Assembly: GCA_016714975.1 (NCBI GenBank)
Contig: JADKBR010000008.1
Span: 1 to 12,547, forward strand
Length of the DNA stretch: 12,547 bases
Reading direction: 5' to 3'
DNA from: Candidatus Dechloromonas phosphorivorans
GTDB lineage: Bacteria; Pseudomonadota; Gammaproteobacteria; Burkholderiales; Rhodocyclaceae
Within the stretch, counting starts at the first letter, position 1, and each line of letters starts with the position of its first letter. A model generated the notes under the pieces. That model saw only the letters and a program-made list of their open reading frames with translations, searched no databases and had not been told where the DNA came from. The translations under genes and the position numbers were made by a program. Shown piece after piece: positions 1-8,377 of the stretch.

Positions 1-298
1 CCACCGCCGTCGGCAAGCGGATCATCGAGCACGGCCGCAACGCATCCTTTCCGAAGCAAAGATCTGGACCCGCGAAATCGCTTTCGGAACGGGCATGCAC
101 CAACTGTCGATCGGCGCGCCGGGACGACGATTACCGCCAGCATTCTTCGGCGTGACCGGGGTTTCGCCATTGAATGGGTTATCCGTGCGGCTTGCCTCGC
201 GCGTACCTAAAGCCCGGCGGCGGAAGCTTTCATTTCTCCTGGTTGTGTCACGGCTCAAGCCAGACGGCCCGTGAACGAACCACTCAAAAGGAATCCCA
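1..298. other. Unassigned left edge: possible gene remnant and spacer
   Basis: No protein family is recognisable here. On the plus strand a coding-like run can be read with one or two frame changes (start TAVGKRIIEHGR, then KIWTREIAFGTGMHQLSIG), reaching a TGA at about 152-154. This would be the 3' end of a gene starting outside the window. The rest, 155-298, shows no clear gene and no convincing terminator. The alternative is that the run is chance open frame in GC-rich DNA. Confidence 0.25.
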
Positions 299-1283
299 TC
301 AGCTCTGGCGCAATGCGGCGTAGCGCGACCAAGCCAACGTGCGCAACTGCGTGACGGGGCCGATTGCTCGGCGCGGCCAGACGCCCAATCTGGGTCCAGC
401 GAAACGCACTGAGCGATCGAGCTGCCATCTCCTTGCACCTCGTCTTTGATGTCCTCAGAAACGAACCCCTTCGCAGGCGAGGCGGCGGTGCAGGGTGCGC
501 GGATGCATCGCCAGGGCGGATGCTATTTTATTGCTGCAATGTCCGACGGCCAGCAAGGGGCGGATCAGCGCACGAATGCGCACGGCCAGTCGTTCCTCGC
601 CGCAGCCGTACTGACTTTGCAGGTAGCTTAACGCGGCGCCGGCAAGTTCGGCATTGCGATCGCTTAACGGCCGATCAAGATCGTGGCGCGAAATTCAGAA
701 TCCCTGCCAGAGGCTGTTCGAAAAGAAGGGCACCCCGCAGGCGTTGCCGGTAGCTGCGCAGCGGCGCGATGCGGGTATGGGGCAGACAGATTGCCAGTGG
801 GTCGCATTTTCCTGCTGTCAACAAATCGATCGCCTTGTAAGCCAGGCCGATGGCAAGCTCCATCTGCTGGCGGCGGGCGATCTGGCGGCGCAGCCTGAGG
901 TCCACCGCGATCATGACTTGTCCCGGATCGGCCTGGGGCAGGAGATACAGGCGCAATGCGCTTCCCTGCACGTGGATGTAGCGGGCAAAGCAGTCGAGGG
1001 CTTCGCGCAGATCTGCAGCGTGCCGCGCCGCCACTGCGATCGGTCCCAGGACGCTCAGATCCTGGCGGTCGAGCAAGCGCAGGCCGAAATCGGGGCAGAT
1101 CAATTCGTCTGCGGCATTTTCGAGCAGCTGGATGAAAGCACGATGGGATATGTAGATATCGGGCCGCTCAAGCTGAGCGGGGTCGAGCCCCGCAGCCTGC
1201 AGAAGACGTAGCGGATTGCCGCCCAACTCATTTACGAGGGAAGCGAAGCCGACGATCGATTGCGCGCGAAGCTGATGTCTCAT
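299..1283 (-). pseudogene. AraC-family transcriptional regulator, frameshifted
   Basis: The N-terminal part (1283 down to about 680) resembles the arabinose-binding-like domain of AraC-type regulators such as the OruR/ArgR-like group: a LVNELGGNPLRLLQAAGLD opening and an LGPIAVAARHAADLREAL segment are typical. After a frameshift near 681 the reading continues with LDRPLSDRNAELAG and the first helix-turn-helix (VGHCSNKIASALAMHPRTLH, about 470-560). A second shift near 455 leads to an EDIKDEV segment, and a third near 330-345 is needed to reach a C-terminal ARW motif and a TGA at 299-301. The total, about 328 codons, fits the family. I chose the ATG at 1283; an upstream TTG at 1301 is in frame but less likely. 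It is divergent from the aldehyde dehydrogenase gene and so probably its activator, by inference from position. The breaks could be decay or sequence errors. Confidence 0.8.
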
Positions 1284-1557
1284 CCTGTTTTCTGGCCGCA
1301 AGTTTGTTCCAGCGACAACAAATTGTCTGCAATTGACAAGTATATTTCGCTAGTATCTTCATTATATGGAGCAATTCAACCCAGCTAGGCATTGCCGTCG
1401 TCCCGAAGGAGACCGAATGACATCCGCCGCGCCGCTGCCATCGTCGGCGACCGCCCGGAGACGGATGACATTGAAAGATTCGCGCCTTTCGATCAAGCGC
1501 GCCCATGACTTGAAAGACGAACTGGCGGGCGCCGCCCGCCACCGAGGAGAAGACAAA
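1284..1557. promoter_or_regulatory. Divergent intergenic region between araC-type gene and aldehyde dehydrogenase
   Basis: This 274-base spacer has an AT-rich core (about 1318-1370) unlike its GC-rich surroundings. The core holds a perfect TTGACA at 1333-1338, but I see no matching -10 at standard spacing; TAGTAT at 1351 is too close. It also holds an inverted repeat TTGTC-N7-GACAA at 1323-1339, a candidate operator. Nearer the gene, an 8-bp hairpin with a 3-base loop (1523-1541, arms TGGCGGGC and GCCCGCCA) lies directly before the ribosome binding site GAGGAG (1544-1549). Control by the divergent regulator is inferred, not shown. Confidence 0.45.
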
Positions 1558-2996
1558 ATGACCCAGAATCCCGCGACCGATCCGCTGGTTATCCCGGCCG
1601 AATTCCTGAGCGTCCTGCAGAAACAGCAGGCTGCGTACAAGCGCAACATGAACCCCGGCCTCGAGGAGCGCCGCGCCGACCTGCGCAGCCTGCACCGGAT
1701 GCTGGTCGAGAACCATGAAGAGATCGTCGCCGCCATTGATCAGGATTACGGCTGTCGCTGCAGGTTCGAAACCAAGTTCGCCGAGACCTACATGGCGCAG
1801 GAAGCGGCGCTCGATACCATCAAGCATCTGAAGAAGTGGCTGAAGCCGCATCGGCGCCGTCTCGATCCGACGCAATATCCCTGGCAAAGGCCTGGACCTT
1901 TCCGCAACCGGTTGGCGTAGTCGGCATCGTCGTGCCCCTGAACCCCCGATAGCGATGACTTTCCAGCCGCTGATCGAGTCCCTGCCGCTGGCAACCGGGC
2001 GATGATCAAGATGTCCGAGAACCCGAACAGTCTGGCCCTGTTGCTCAAGCGGGTTTCATCGAAATATTTCCCGGAAGACAAGCTCGCCTTCTTCTTCGAG
2101 GATGGCGGGGTCGTGGTGCCCACCGCCATGCCTTTCGATCACATCTTTTTCACCGGTTCGCCTGCCACCGGCAAGGCGGTGATGGCCAATGCGGCGAAGA
2201 ACCTCACGCCGGTCACGCTCGAACTCGGCGGCAAATCCCCGTGTGTCGTCGCGCCCGATTACCCGGTCCGCACCGCCGCGGAACGCATCATCTGGGCGAA
2301 GATGCTCAATGCTGGCCAGATCTGCACCAACGTCGACTATCTGTTCCTGCCCGAGAACAAGGTTGAGGAATTCATCAGCGAAGCGAAAGCGATCGTCAAC
2401 AAGCGCTTCCCCGACATCAACAACGGCGATTACACGGCGGTCATCGACCAACGCTCTTACGACCGCCTCCAGGAGACCGCTGCCGATGCCGTCGCCAAGG
2501 GTGCCCAGCTGGTCAATCTCTACAGCGGACCGGTAGCCGACGGCGCGCGCCGGATCATGCCGCCGCGCATCGCGATCAATGTCGATGAAAGCATGGATAT
2601 CATGCAGCGCGAGATTTTCGGTCCGCTGCTGCCGATCATGACCTACAAGACGAAGGAGGAAGTCGTCGAGTACGTCGGTGACCGTCCGCGGCCGCTGGCT
2701 TTCCCCAGTGGTACAGCAACGATACCGCCCTGCAGACGTACTACATGAACAACACCATTTCCGGTGGCGTCGGCCTCAACGAATCGGTTATCCAGGCCGG
2801 TATCCACAATCTTCCCTTCGGTGGCATCGGCAATAGCGGGATGGGTCACTATCACGGCTACGAGGGCTTCATCACCTTCTCCAAGTTGCGCCCCGTCTTC
2901 AAGCAGAGCCCGTTACGTACGCTCGACCTGTTCGTGCCGCCCTACAAGGGACTGCCTAACAGGCTCCTGAACATCATGCACAAGATGAAGAGTTGA
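1558..2996 (+). pseudogene. calB: Coniferyl aldehyde dehydrogenase-type NAD(P) aldehyde dehydrogenase, frameshifted
   Basis: This enzyme family oxidises aromatic or medium-chain aldehydes, such as coniferaldehyde, to acids. Recognisable blocks in order: an N-terminal helical segment (LQKQQAAYKRNMNPGLEERR), VGVVGIVVPLN, AMTFQPLIE, MIKMSENPNSLALLLKR, DHIFFTGSPATGKAVM, the ELGGKSP catalytic Glu (codon 2221-2223), the catalytic Cys in NAGQICTNVDY (codon 2323-2325), REIFGPLLPIMTYK and a C-terminal LPFGGIGNSGMGHYHG. The start at 1558 follows GAGGAG at 8-base spacing; an in-frame ATG at 1366 would add 64 atypical residues. Frame changes are needed near 1890, 1945, 1990 and 2705. The catalytic residues survive and the overall length, about 480 codons, is normal. 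The breaks are either recent decay or base-call errors. The calB symbol is by family resemblance; other aldehyde substrates are possible. Confidence 0.85.
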
Positions 2997-3111
2997 CCGC
3001 CGCCGGGTTTATACTTGGTCGGCGTCGCCGGCCCCGTGGGCTGGCATTGGTCAGCCGTGCCAGCGGTCGTTGAGCATTTCCCCGATCTCGCTGCGGCCCG
3101 TGCCGGCGTTC

Positions 3112-3118
3112 AGGAGGG
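3112..3118 (+). promoter_or_regulatory. Ribosome binding site that sets the folB start
   Basis: AGGAGGG lies 7 bases before a GTG at 3126. This argues for GTG 3126 over the in-frame TTG at 3015, whose extra 37 residues do not resemble dihydroneopterin aldolases. Confidence 0.6.
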
Positions 3119-3125
3119 AAACTCT

Positions 3126-3508
3126 GTGTTAGCCAACCACTGGTGCGCGTCGGTCGATGCCACCATCGACTTGCGGACCGGTTGCAACCCGCTGGAGAAG
3201 CATGGGCCGCAGGCCGTCATCGTGCATGCCGACGCCTGGGCGCCGGTCGATGTAGTCGCCGATCCGCATGACATCCGACAGGTGATCGACTACGAGGTGA
3301 TCTTCCTGGCGATCCGCAAGCTCGAAGGCAACCCGCATTCGATTTGCCTGGAAACGAGCATTCTCGAAGTCATGGATGCCATTTTTTCGATGGCGATCAG
3401 TACCACGGCCTTCGTCTCGATGCACAAGCCGCACGTCCACAACGGGCAGGAACGCCGGCGATCTCGCTGGCGCTGACCCGCGAGCAGTGGGAGAAGCGGC
3501 GGGCATGA
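3126..3508 (+). pseudogene. folB: Dihydroneopterin aldolase (FolB family), one frameshift near the 3' end
   Basis: FolB cleaves 7,8-dihydroneopterin to 6-hydroxymethyl-dihydropterin and glycolaldehyde in cytosolic folate synthesis. The order of motifs fits: LEKHGPQAVIVHADAW (first strand pair), DIRQVIDYEVIFLAIRKL with the conserved Tyr, an ET pair in SICLETSILEV (pterin-binding Glu), and VSMHKPHVHN with the catalytic Lys of the xKP motif. Near 3445-3455 the frame must change to read PAISLALTREQWEKRRA and stop at TGA 3506-3508. Without the shift the protein ends at 3476 with a non-homologous tail. The gene is about 127 codons, normal for the family. The stop overlaps the folA ATG (ATGA, 3505-3508), implying translational coupling. 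FolX-like epimerase activity cannot be excluded. Confidence 0.8.
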
Positions 3509-3649
3509 TCGCCGCGATCGGTGCCGTCGCGAGCAACGGCATGCTCGGGCTGGACGGCTGGCTGCCGTGGGACATCCCCGAGGAACTCGCCTATTTCGAG
3601 GAGACGGTGGCCGGGGCGGCGCTCGTCATCGGCCGCCTGACCTACGAGT
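3505..3649 (+). pseudogene. folA: Dihydrofolate reductase, 5' part, interrupted by IS3-like copy 1
   Basis: This is the N-terminal third of a bacterial DHFR, which reduces dihydrofolate to tetrahydrofolate with NADPH. Visible features are the MIAAIGAVASNGMLG opening strand and Met20-like region, LPWDIPEELAYF with an acidic residue at the substrate-binding acid position (Glu rather than Asp), and the NADPH-binding VIGRLTYES motif. The reading stops being DHFR at 3649, where the insertion sequence begins; the codons then run into the IS terminus. It pairs with the fragment starting at 5306. It overlaps the folB stop by 4 bases, so the two form a folate-pathway pair. Confidence 0.85.
3646..3649 (+). 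repeat. Target-site duplicate (GAGT or AGT), left of IS copy 1
   Basis: GAGT at 3646-3649 is matched by GAGT at 5305-5308. The exact length, 3 or 4 bases, is ambiguous because the IS end is a run of G (5301-5305). Removing the IS and one duplicate restores the DHFR frame as TYES-MDVV. Confidence 0.6.
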
Positions 3650-3679
3650 CGGCGCGCGTCAAGGTAGTTGTCGCCTCAG

Positions 3680-4771
3680 TCATGCAGCCAACGGCTGAAT
3701 AAGGTTGTCTTCTGAGAACGCTTTGACGATGCAATCACGTTCGGGATTGAGTGTCACGGCACCGACCGGCGTCCAGTTTCTCGTCTTGCCCGACCATCGT
3801 GCCGGGTTGAGGTCGCGTGCCGAGGCATACAAGGCATGTCGGGCCGCCTGGATTTCGAGATCGTCACCGATATGGCGTTGGGCCGGGCCTGACGTAACGA
3901 ATGCCGCTGTGCCGATGTTCGACGTTGTACCAATGAACAAAGCTGGCCGCCCAGGCGCGAGCGTCGTCGAGTTCAGCAAAGCCTTTGGCAGGAAACTCGG
4001 GCCGGTATTTGGCGGTGCGAAACAGCGACTCCGCGTAAGCGTTGTCATCACTGACTCGGGGTCGTGAATACGAGGGTTTGACGCCCAACCAGTTGAGCAT
4101 CGCCAGCACCGTCGTCGCCTTGAGCGTCGAGCCGTTGTCACCATGCAGGACGGGCTTGCTGCTCAGCGCGGCAATCCCTTCGGCCAGCGCAGTCCGGCGT
4201 ACCAGATGCGCGGCATGATCAGCGTGATCGCTGTCATGGACCTCCCAGCCGACGATCTTGCGGCTATACAGGTCGAGGATGAGGTAGAGGTGAAACCATT
4301 GGCCTTGCACCTTGGCTGGTAAATAAGTCATGTCCCAACACCACACCTGGCGCGGTTCGGTGGCAATGTGCGTGCTCGGTGGCCGCCGTTGTTTGGGCAC
4401 CTTGGCGCGTCCACGGTGGGTGGTTTGGCCGTGGGCCTTGAGCACCCGGCTAAAGTGGATTCGCTGGCCAGGTAAATCCCTTCATCCGCCAGCATCGGCA
4501 CAATGCGCGCTGGCGGCACAGCAGCAAAACGCGGCTCGTTGGCAACGGCCAGCAACTGCGGTGCTCGGCATCGCTGAGGGCATGCTTGGGCGTCGCACGC
4601 ACGGCCAAGGGGCGGCCATCAGGGCGAATTCCGCCATCAATGGCTTTCCAGCGTTGCAAGGTGCGCAACCTCAATGCCGGCCATCTCGCAGGCCAACATC
4701 AGCCGTGCGCCAGCAACATGAGCGATATGAATGTCTCGGGCCAAAGCCTGGCGATCTTCAAGGCCGATCAT
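3680..4771 (-). pseudogene. IS3-type transposase OrfB (DDE integrase core), copy 1, frameshifted
   Basis: The ORF opens MIGLEDRQALARDIHIAHVA at ATG 4771 and closes with LNPERDCIVKAFSEDNLIQP before TGA 3680-3682, about 364 codons. In between the reading changes frame several times (near 4670, 4555, 4450 and 3890). The catalytic core is intact in one frame (3864-4445): first Asp in VWCWDMTYL, second Asp in VLHGDNGSTL, Glu in SDDNAYAESLFRTAKY, the DDE triad of the rve integrase core. As written it cannot make one OrfB polypeptide; the -1 type linkage to OrfA is described separately. The equivalent in copy 2 breaks at partly different places. Confidence 0.85.
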
Positions 4772-4793
4772 TCGGCCTCGCCCTTGTTGAAGA

Positions 4794-5245
4794 TCACCGC
4801 GACTTTTTTTGAGAGGACAAGGAGGGCCGCCGTTTCGGCGAGCCCGGTCCTGCGCAGCAACCTCGCGTTCGAGTTCCTTGATGCGTTTGCGGTCTTGTCG
4901 GGTTGCTTGCGGGCTGGCTCTGACTTCTTCCGGTTCGGCCAGCGCAGAGGTCGCACTGGCTCGCCATTTGAGTAGTTCGGCCGGATATACGCCGTGCTCG
5001 CGGCACCATGCGCTCTTGCCGGCTTCGTCCAGTGCCGCCGTGACGATCACTGCCTCCAGGCGCGCCGCCGCTGTCCATGCCCGCCCTCGGGCGGGCATGG
5101 ACAGCACGTCATCTCGCCAACGTTCGAGCGTTCCTGAACCAATGCCCACTTCACGGGCAACCACATCCACTGCTGCGCTTTCCGGTGGGAGCAATCGCGC
5201 TACCGCTCTGTCCTTAAACCTCTGTCCGTACCTTGCCATTTCCAT
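4794..5245 (-). pseudogene. IS3-type transposase OrfA (helix-turn-helix), copy 1, frameshifted
   Basis: Starts MEMARYGQRFKDRAVARLLP, an HTH_Tnp_1-like DNA-binding protein with DVVAREVGIGSGTLERWR as the recognition helix region. A second HTH-like part (REHGVYPAELLKWRAS) follows, then a coiled-coil stretch ending KRIKELEREVAAQDRA. Compared with copy 2, two bases are missing near 4847 and one extra A lies in the A-run (4804-4810, seven A on the coding strand versus six), so the ALLVLSKK end is read out of frame. The extra ORF overlapping OrfB from 4637 is a product of these shifts. Confidence 0.8.
5070..5105. repeat. Perfect 17-bp palindrome inside orfA, copy 1
   Basis: Arms 5070-5086 (gctgtccatgcccgccc) and 5089-5105 are perfect reverse complements around a 2-base centre. 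It lies within coding sequence for SMPARGRAW. The identical structure is at 10786-10821 in copy 2. Confidence 0.9.
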
Positions 5246-5305
5246 CCTTTGTCGCCGACCATTGTTGAGATTCTATTGGGGCGACAACTATTCTGACGCA
5301 GGGGG

Positions 5306-5997
5306 AGTCGATGGATGTCGTGCCGCCCGACTCGTTCGTGGTCAGTAACCAGCCCGGACTGACATTGCTTCCGGGTTGCGTCCAGGTGGATTCGGTCGAA
5401 AAAGGACTGTTGACCGCAACAGCCACCGGAAAGGATGTTTTCGTGATCGGCGGCGCGTCAATCTACGCGGCGGCCTGGCCCTACTGCCAGCGCTTCTACC
5501 TGACCCGCATCGGGATGCCGTTCGCCGGCGATACGCTCTTCCCGGAAAGCATTCCGCTTGAGCGGTGGAGGGTGATCAGCGACGTGCGGAAGACCTATCG
5601 CGAGCGGAAATCAGGCCGCGAAGTCGAGTGTCGTTTCCTGCAGTACGAGCAGCCCCACCCGCGCCAGCTCCTGCGGGCGATCCGTCGCCAGCAGGTTGAA
5701 CAGAAAGTTCGGCTGGGCGCCGCCGAGTACGACAACGTCTATCAGTCGATGATGTGCGAAACCAGGCCGTCGGCGAGTTTCGGCTCGAACCAGGTCGATT
5801 TCGGTGGCATCACCTGGCCGGAATCGGCGACCGCCATCAGGTCGCTCATCTGCGTCGCGTGCATGGCGAAGGCGACGGCCATCTCGCCGCTGTCGACGCG
5901 GCGCTCGAGTTCCGCCGGGCCACGAGTGCCGCCGACGAAGTCGATGCGCTTGTCGCGGCGCAGGTCGCCGATGCCGAGAATCGGCTCCAGCAACTGA
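5306..5997 (+). pseudogene. folA: Dihydrofolate reductase, 3' part after IS copy 1, with long C-terminal run-on
   Basis: The interrupted DHFR resumes at ATG 5311 (MDVVPPDSFVVSNQPG). Family marks are the DVFVIGGASIYAAAWPYC motif (the glycine pair of the NADPH site), YLTRI, and FAGDTLFPE, followed by the final strand region REVECRFLQYEQP at about 5615-5655, where ordinary DHFRs end. The frame stays open for another 110 codons to 5997, antisense to the 3' end of the DUF1015 gene (5742). This run-on (PRQLLRAIRRQQVEQKVR onward) is not DHFR-like and suggests that the stop was lost or shifted. Together with 3505-3649 it makes a normal-length core. No folA promoter is left on this fragment, so it is presumed non-functional. 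Confidence 0.8.
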
Positions 5998-6962
5998 TCC
6001 GACAGCAGGCTGACATCGAGCCGGCGCATCGGGTCGTCTGCGGGGACGAGGGACCGGTCGATTTCCAGCCGGTACCAGCGCCCACCAAGGTACATGCCGA
6101 CGACGCCCGGCTTTTCCGGGTGCACGCGGCCTGCCGCCGCGGTGAAGGCAAAGCGCTCGCTGACACGAGCGAGGAAGGCATCGGCTGACAAGCCGTTCAG
6201 ATCGCGCACCACCCGGTTGTAATCCAGGATGCGCATCTGGTGCGCCGGGAAGATGACCGCCAGGAAATAGTCGGCACTGGCGGCTAGCCCCCGGCGCCTG
6301 GCGGCGACCCGCGAAGCAGCCGCCGAGCGGTGGTGGCCGTCGGCGATGTATAGATAGGGCATGGCATCGAAAACGGATGTCAGGCCGGCGATGGTCGCCG
6401 CGTCGTCGATCACCCAGACCATGTGGCGCACGCCGTCGGCCGTGACGTCGGCGACGGGATCCCGGCTCGTTGCCCGCGCGGTGAGGTCGTCGACCGCCAC
6501 CGAGTCGGGGCAGGCGAGGAGCACCGGACCGGTCTGCGCGGACAGCGCCTCGATCTGGCGGACGCGGTCGTCTTCCTTGTCGGGGCGGGTGAATTCATGC
6601 TTGCGGATGCGATTGCTGTCGTAGTCAGCCACCGAGGTGGCGGCAACGATGCCGGTCTGGACATGCTCGCCCATGGTCAGCCGGTAGGCGTAGTAGCACG
6701 GCGCCGGATCGCGGATCAGGATGCCGTCGGCGATCAGGCGGCGGAAATTCTCGGCCGATTTGGCGTAGACCGCAGCCGAATGCGGGTCGGTATCGACCGG
6801 CAGGTCGATTTCAGCCTTGGAGATATGCAGGAAGTTCAACGGCTTGCCGGTGGCGCGCGCGCGCGCCTCGGCGCTCGACAGCACGTCGTAGGGCGGGGCG
6901 GCAACATCGCCAGCAAGGCCGGGGGCCGGGCGCAGGCCCCGAAAGGGTTCGATCAGGGACAT
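5742..6962 (-). CDS. DUF1015 family protein
   Basis: A complete 406-residue protein of the DUF1015 family, whose biochemical role is not settled; relatives are often near serine biosynthesis genes, and some archaeal members are linked to serine phosphorylation. Conserved marks seen here: APPYDVL at residues 22-28, IRKHEFTRPDKEDDRVR at 119-135, and the signature YIADGHHRSAAAS at 205-217. No signal peptide or membrane segment is visible, so it is probably cytosolic. The ATG at 6962 is the first in frame; no strong Shine-Dalgarno is visible. The 3' end converges on the folA run-on. It is the only backbone gene in the window that reads through without a break, and no serA or serC lies beside it here. 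Confidence 0.9.
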   Translation of the reverse strand: MSLIEPFRGLRPAPGLAGDVAAPPYDVLSSAEARARATGKPLNFLHISKAEIDLPVDTDPHSAAVYAKSAENFRRLIADGILIRDPAPCYYAYRLTMGEHVQTGIVAATSVADYDSNRIRKHEFTRPDKEDDRVRQIEALSAQTGPVLLACPDSVAVDDLTARATSRDPVADVTADGVRHMVWVIDDAATIAGLTSVFDAMPYLYIADGHHRSAAASRVAARRRGLAASADYFLAVIFPAHQMRILDYNRVVRDLNGLSADAFLARVSERFAFTAAAGRVHPEKPGVVGMYLGGRWYRLEIDRSLVPADDPMRRLDVSLLSDQLLEPILGIGDLRRDKRIDFVGGTRGPAELERRVDSGEMAVAFAMHATQMSDLMAVADSGQVMPPKSTWFEPKLADGLVSHIID

Positions 6963-7107
6963 GGCGGATTGTTCTTTGTTCAGGTTATGTGGTGGCGTGG
7001 TGCGAGATGGGCGTGAAGAAAGCGGCTATTCCATGCGGCTCTGTCAATCAAATGACCCTGAACATCCCTCCGGAAATTACAAGAGTTTCTTGAGTATAGA
7101 TATCGCT
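6963..7107. other. Spacer upstream of DUF1015 gene and downstream of IS110 transposase
   Basis: About 145 bases. On the minus strand there is a TATACT at about 7095-7100 and a TTGACA at about 7045-7050, but neither has a good partner element, so no promoter is called. The right end of the IS110 element must lie here or nearby, but such elements have no long terminal repeats and I cannot place it. Confidence 0.3.
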
Positions 7108-8377
7108 TCAAGGCACCGTAACGGAATTGGATTCAGGCGTGTTTGAAACGTCAGGGATCACATAATCTTCGCTATGTTTGAGCATTGAGAATAACACTTT
7201 GGACAGCATGCGAGCCACCGCTCTTACCGCTTGCTGGTGAGTCTTTCCAGCGGCCCGCTTCTTGTCGAAGTAAGCCTTGGAAGCCGGTACGCTACGGATG
7301 TGCTGGACCGCGGCGATCATCATGGCATCACGCGCCCGGCGATTGACCTGGCGCGGCACTTTGCTGCCCTTTGCACTTGCCGGAACTGTTGTCCAAGGGG
7401 GCCACGCCCAGATACATCGCCAGACTGTCCGTCTTCGCAAAGCGCTCAACGGAACCGATCTCGCCAGCCAATTCAGTGCTGCAGATCAGGCCAAAACCGG
7501 GCACGGTCTGTATCCGCCGAGCCATGACCGATTGCCCGGCCAGATCTTCGAGCTGGGCTTCCAGAGCGAGTATTTGTTTTCTCAGTGCCAATATCTGGCG
7601 GGCGTCGGTCACGATCATCGCCCCAGATAGGTGGCTGAATTGAGAACGTCGCCTCTTGCTGCCATTGCCGGATCTTGGCCGCATAGCCCTTTGCCAATCC
7701 CTGTTGTCGCCAGCAAGGTGGAGAGCCGCACGTTCTTGAGCTTCGTCAGATCGTCACGCATGGTCAGGAAATTCAGAAACCACAGGTTGTCGGCCCTCGC
7801 CGGTCACCGCCAGCAAGCCCGGACAGAGCGCCTGCAAATCGGCCTGCAGGCGCCTCGATAGGCGCATGCGGTCATCCACCAACTGCTTGCGCCGCCGCGT
7901 CAGCGCTTTGAGTTTGGCTTCAGTTTCCCCGATGGGAGCGACTTCCTGCAAGACAGCCTTGGCCATGGGGACGCGGTCTTGCAGCTGAAACAACTGCAGC
8001 ATGCGTCGGGCGTCGATGGCATCGGTCTTGGCCGGCGCCGGGAAGATTTCCTTGAACCTCGCCAGCTTGAGGTTGTTGACGTTGAAGAGTCGCCAACCAT
8101 GCATCAGCACCCGCGCGTCCAGTGGGCGCGCATAGCCTCCAAAACCTTCCATCGCCACCGCTACGGACGTCGCCTGGTGTTCGCGCTCATGGTGTTCAAT
8201 GCGCGTGAAGAACGCCGTCAAGCCAGGGCCATCGTGCGCTATGTCGAATTCGTCAAGCACTTTGCCCTCGGATAAGCCCACGGCAACGCGGTGACGGATA
8301 CATCCCACATCAACCGCCACGTTCAATTGAACTCCGGGCGAATGTGTGTTCAAACAAACGTGCATTGCAGGATTCAT
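7108..8377 (-). pseudogene. IS110-family transposase, frameshifted
   Basis: The N-terminal part (8377 to about 7790) carries the DEDD-type catalytic region: Asp in QLNVAVDVG, Glu in AVAMEGFGGYARPL, and the Asp pair in KTDAIDARRML. A helical linker (KLKALTRRRKQLVDDRMRL) follows. The C-terminal Transposase_20 region reads RRIQTVPGFGLICSTELAG, YLGVAPLDNSSGK, then RRARDAMMIAAVQHI and YFDKKRAAGKTHQQAVRA, ending at 7108. Frame changes are needed near 7795, 7688, 7640 and 7375. The total, about 423 codons, fits the family. These enzymes act with a bridge RNA made from non-coding DNA of the element. As written the gene cannot make the full protein. Confidence 0.88.

Larger units (their letters stand above)
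3650..5305 (-). mobile_element. IS3-like insertion sequence, copy 1 (transposase on minus strand)
   Basis: A 1656-base element bounded by imperfect terminal inverted repeats. The left end starts cggcgcgcgtcaagg and the complement of the right end starts ccccctgcgtcag; both share GCGTCA and TAGTTGTCGCC, with about 19 of 26 positions matching. The same ends bound the elements at 10586-12235 and, partly, at 12521. It carries orfA and orfB of an IS3-type transposase with an A-run between them. The ends lack the TG...CA dinucleotides typical of IS3 elements, so group assignment is open. It sits in folA, with orfB nearest the folA 5' part. Confidence 0.9.

Noticed and set aside
364..753. Plus-strand open frames over the AraC-type gene
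   Set aside because: They are antisense to a recognisable regulator and show no family likeness; arginine-rich translation is typical of the reverse frame of GC-rich genes.
5754..7016. Plus-strand open frames over DUF1015
   Set aside because: Shadows of the intact minus-strand gene, which has clear family motifs.
7040..7105. Promoter for the DUF1015 gene (TTGACA and TATACT on minus)
   Set aside because: Neither hexamer has a partner at 16-18 bases, and their order is wrong for one promoter.
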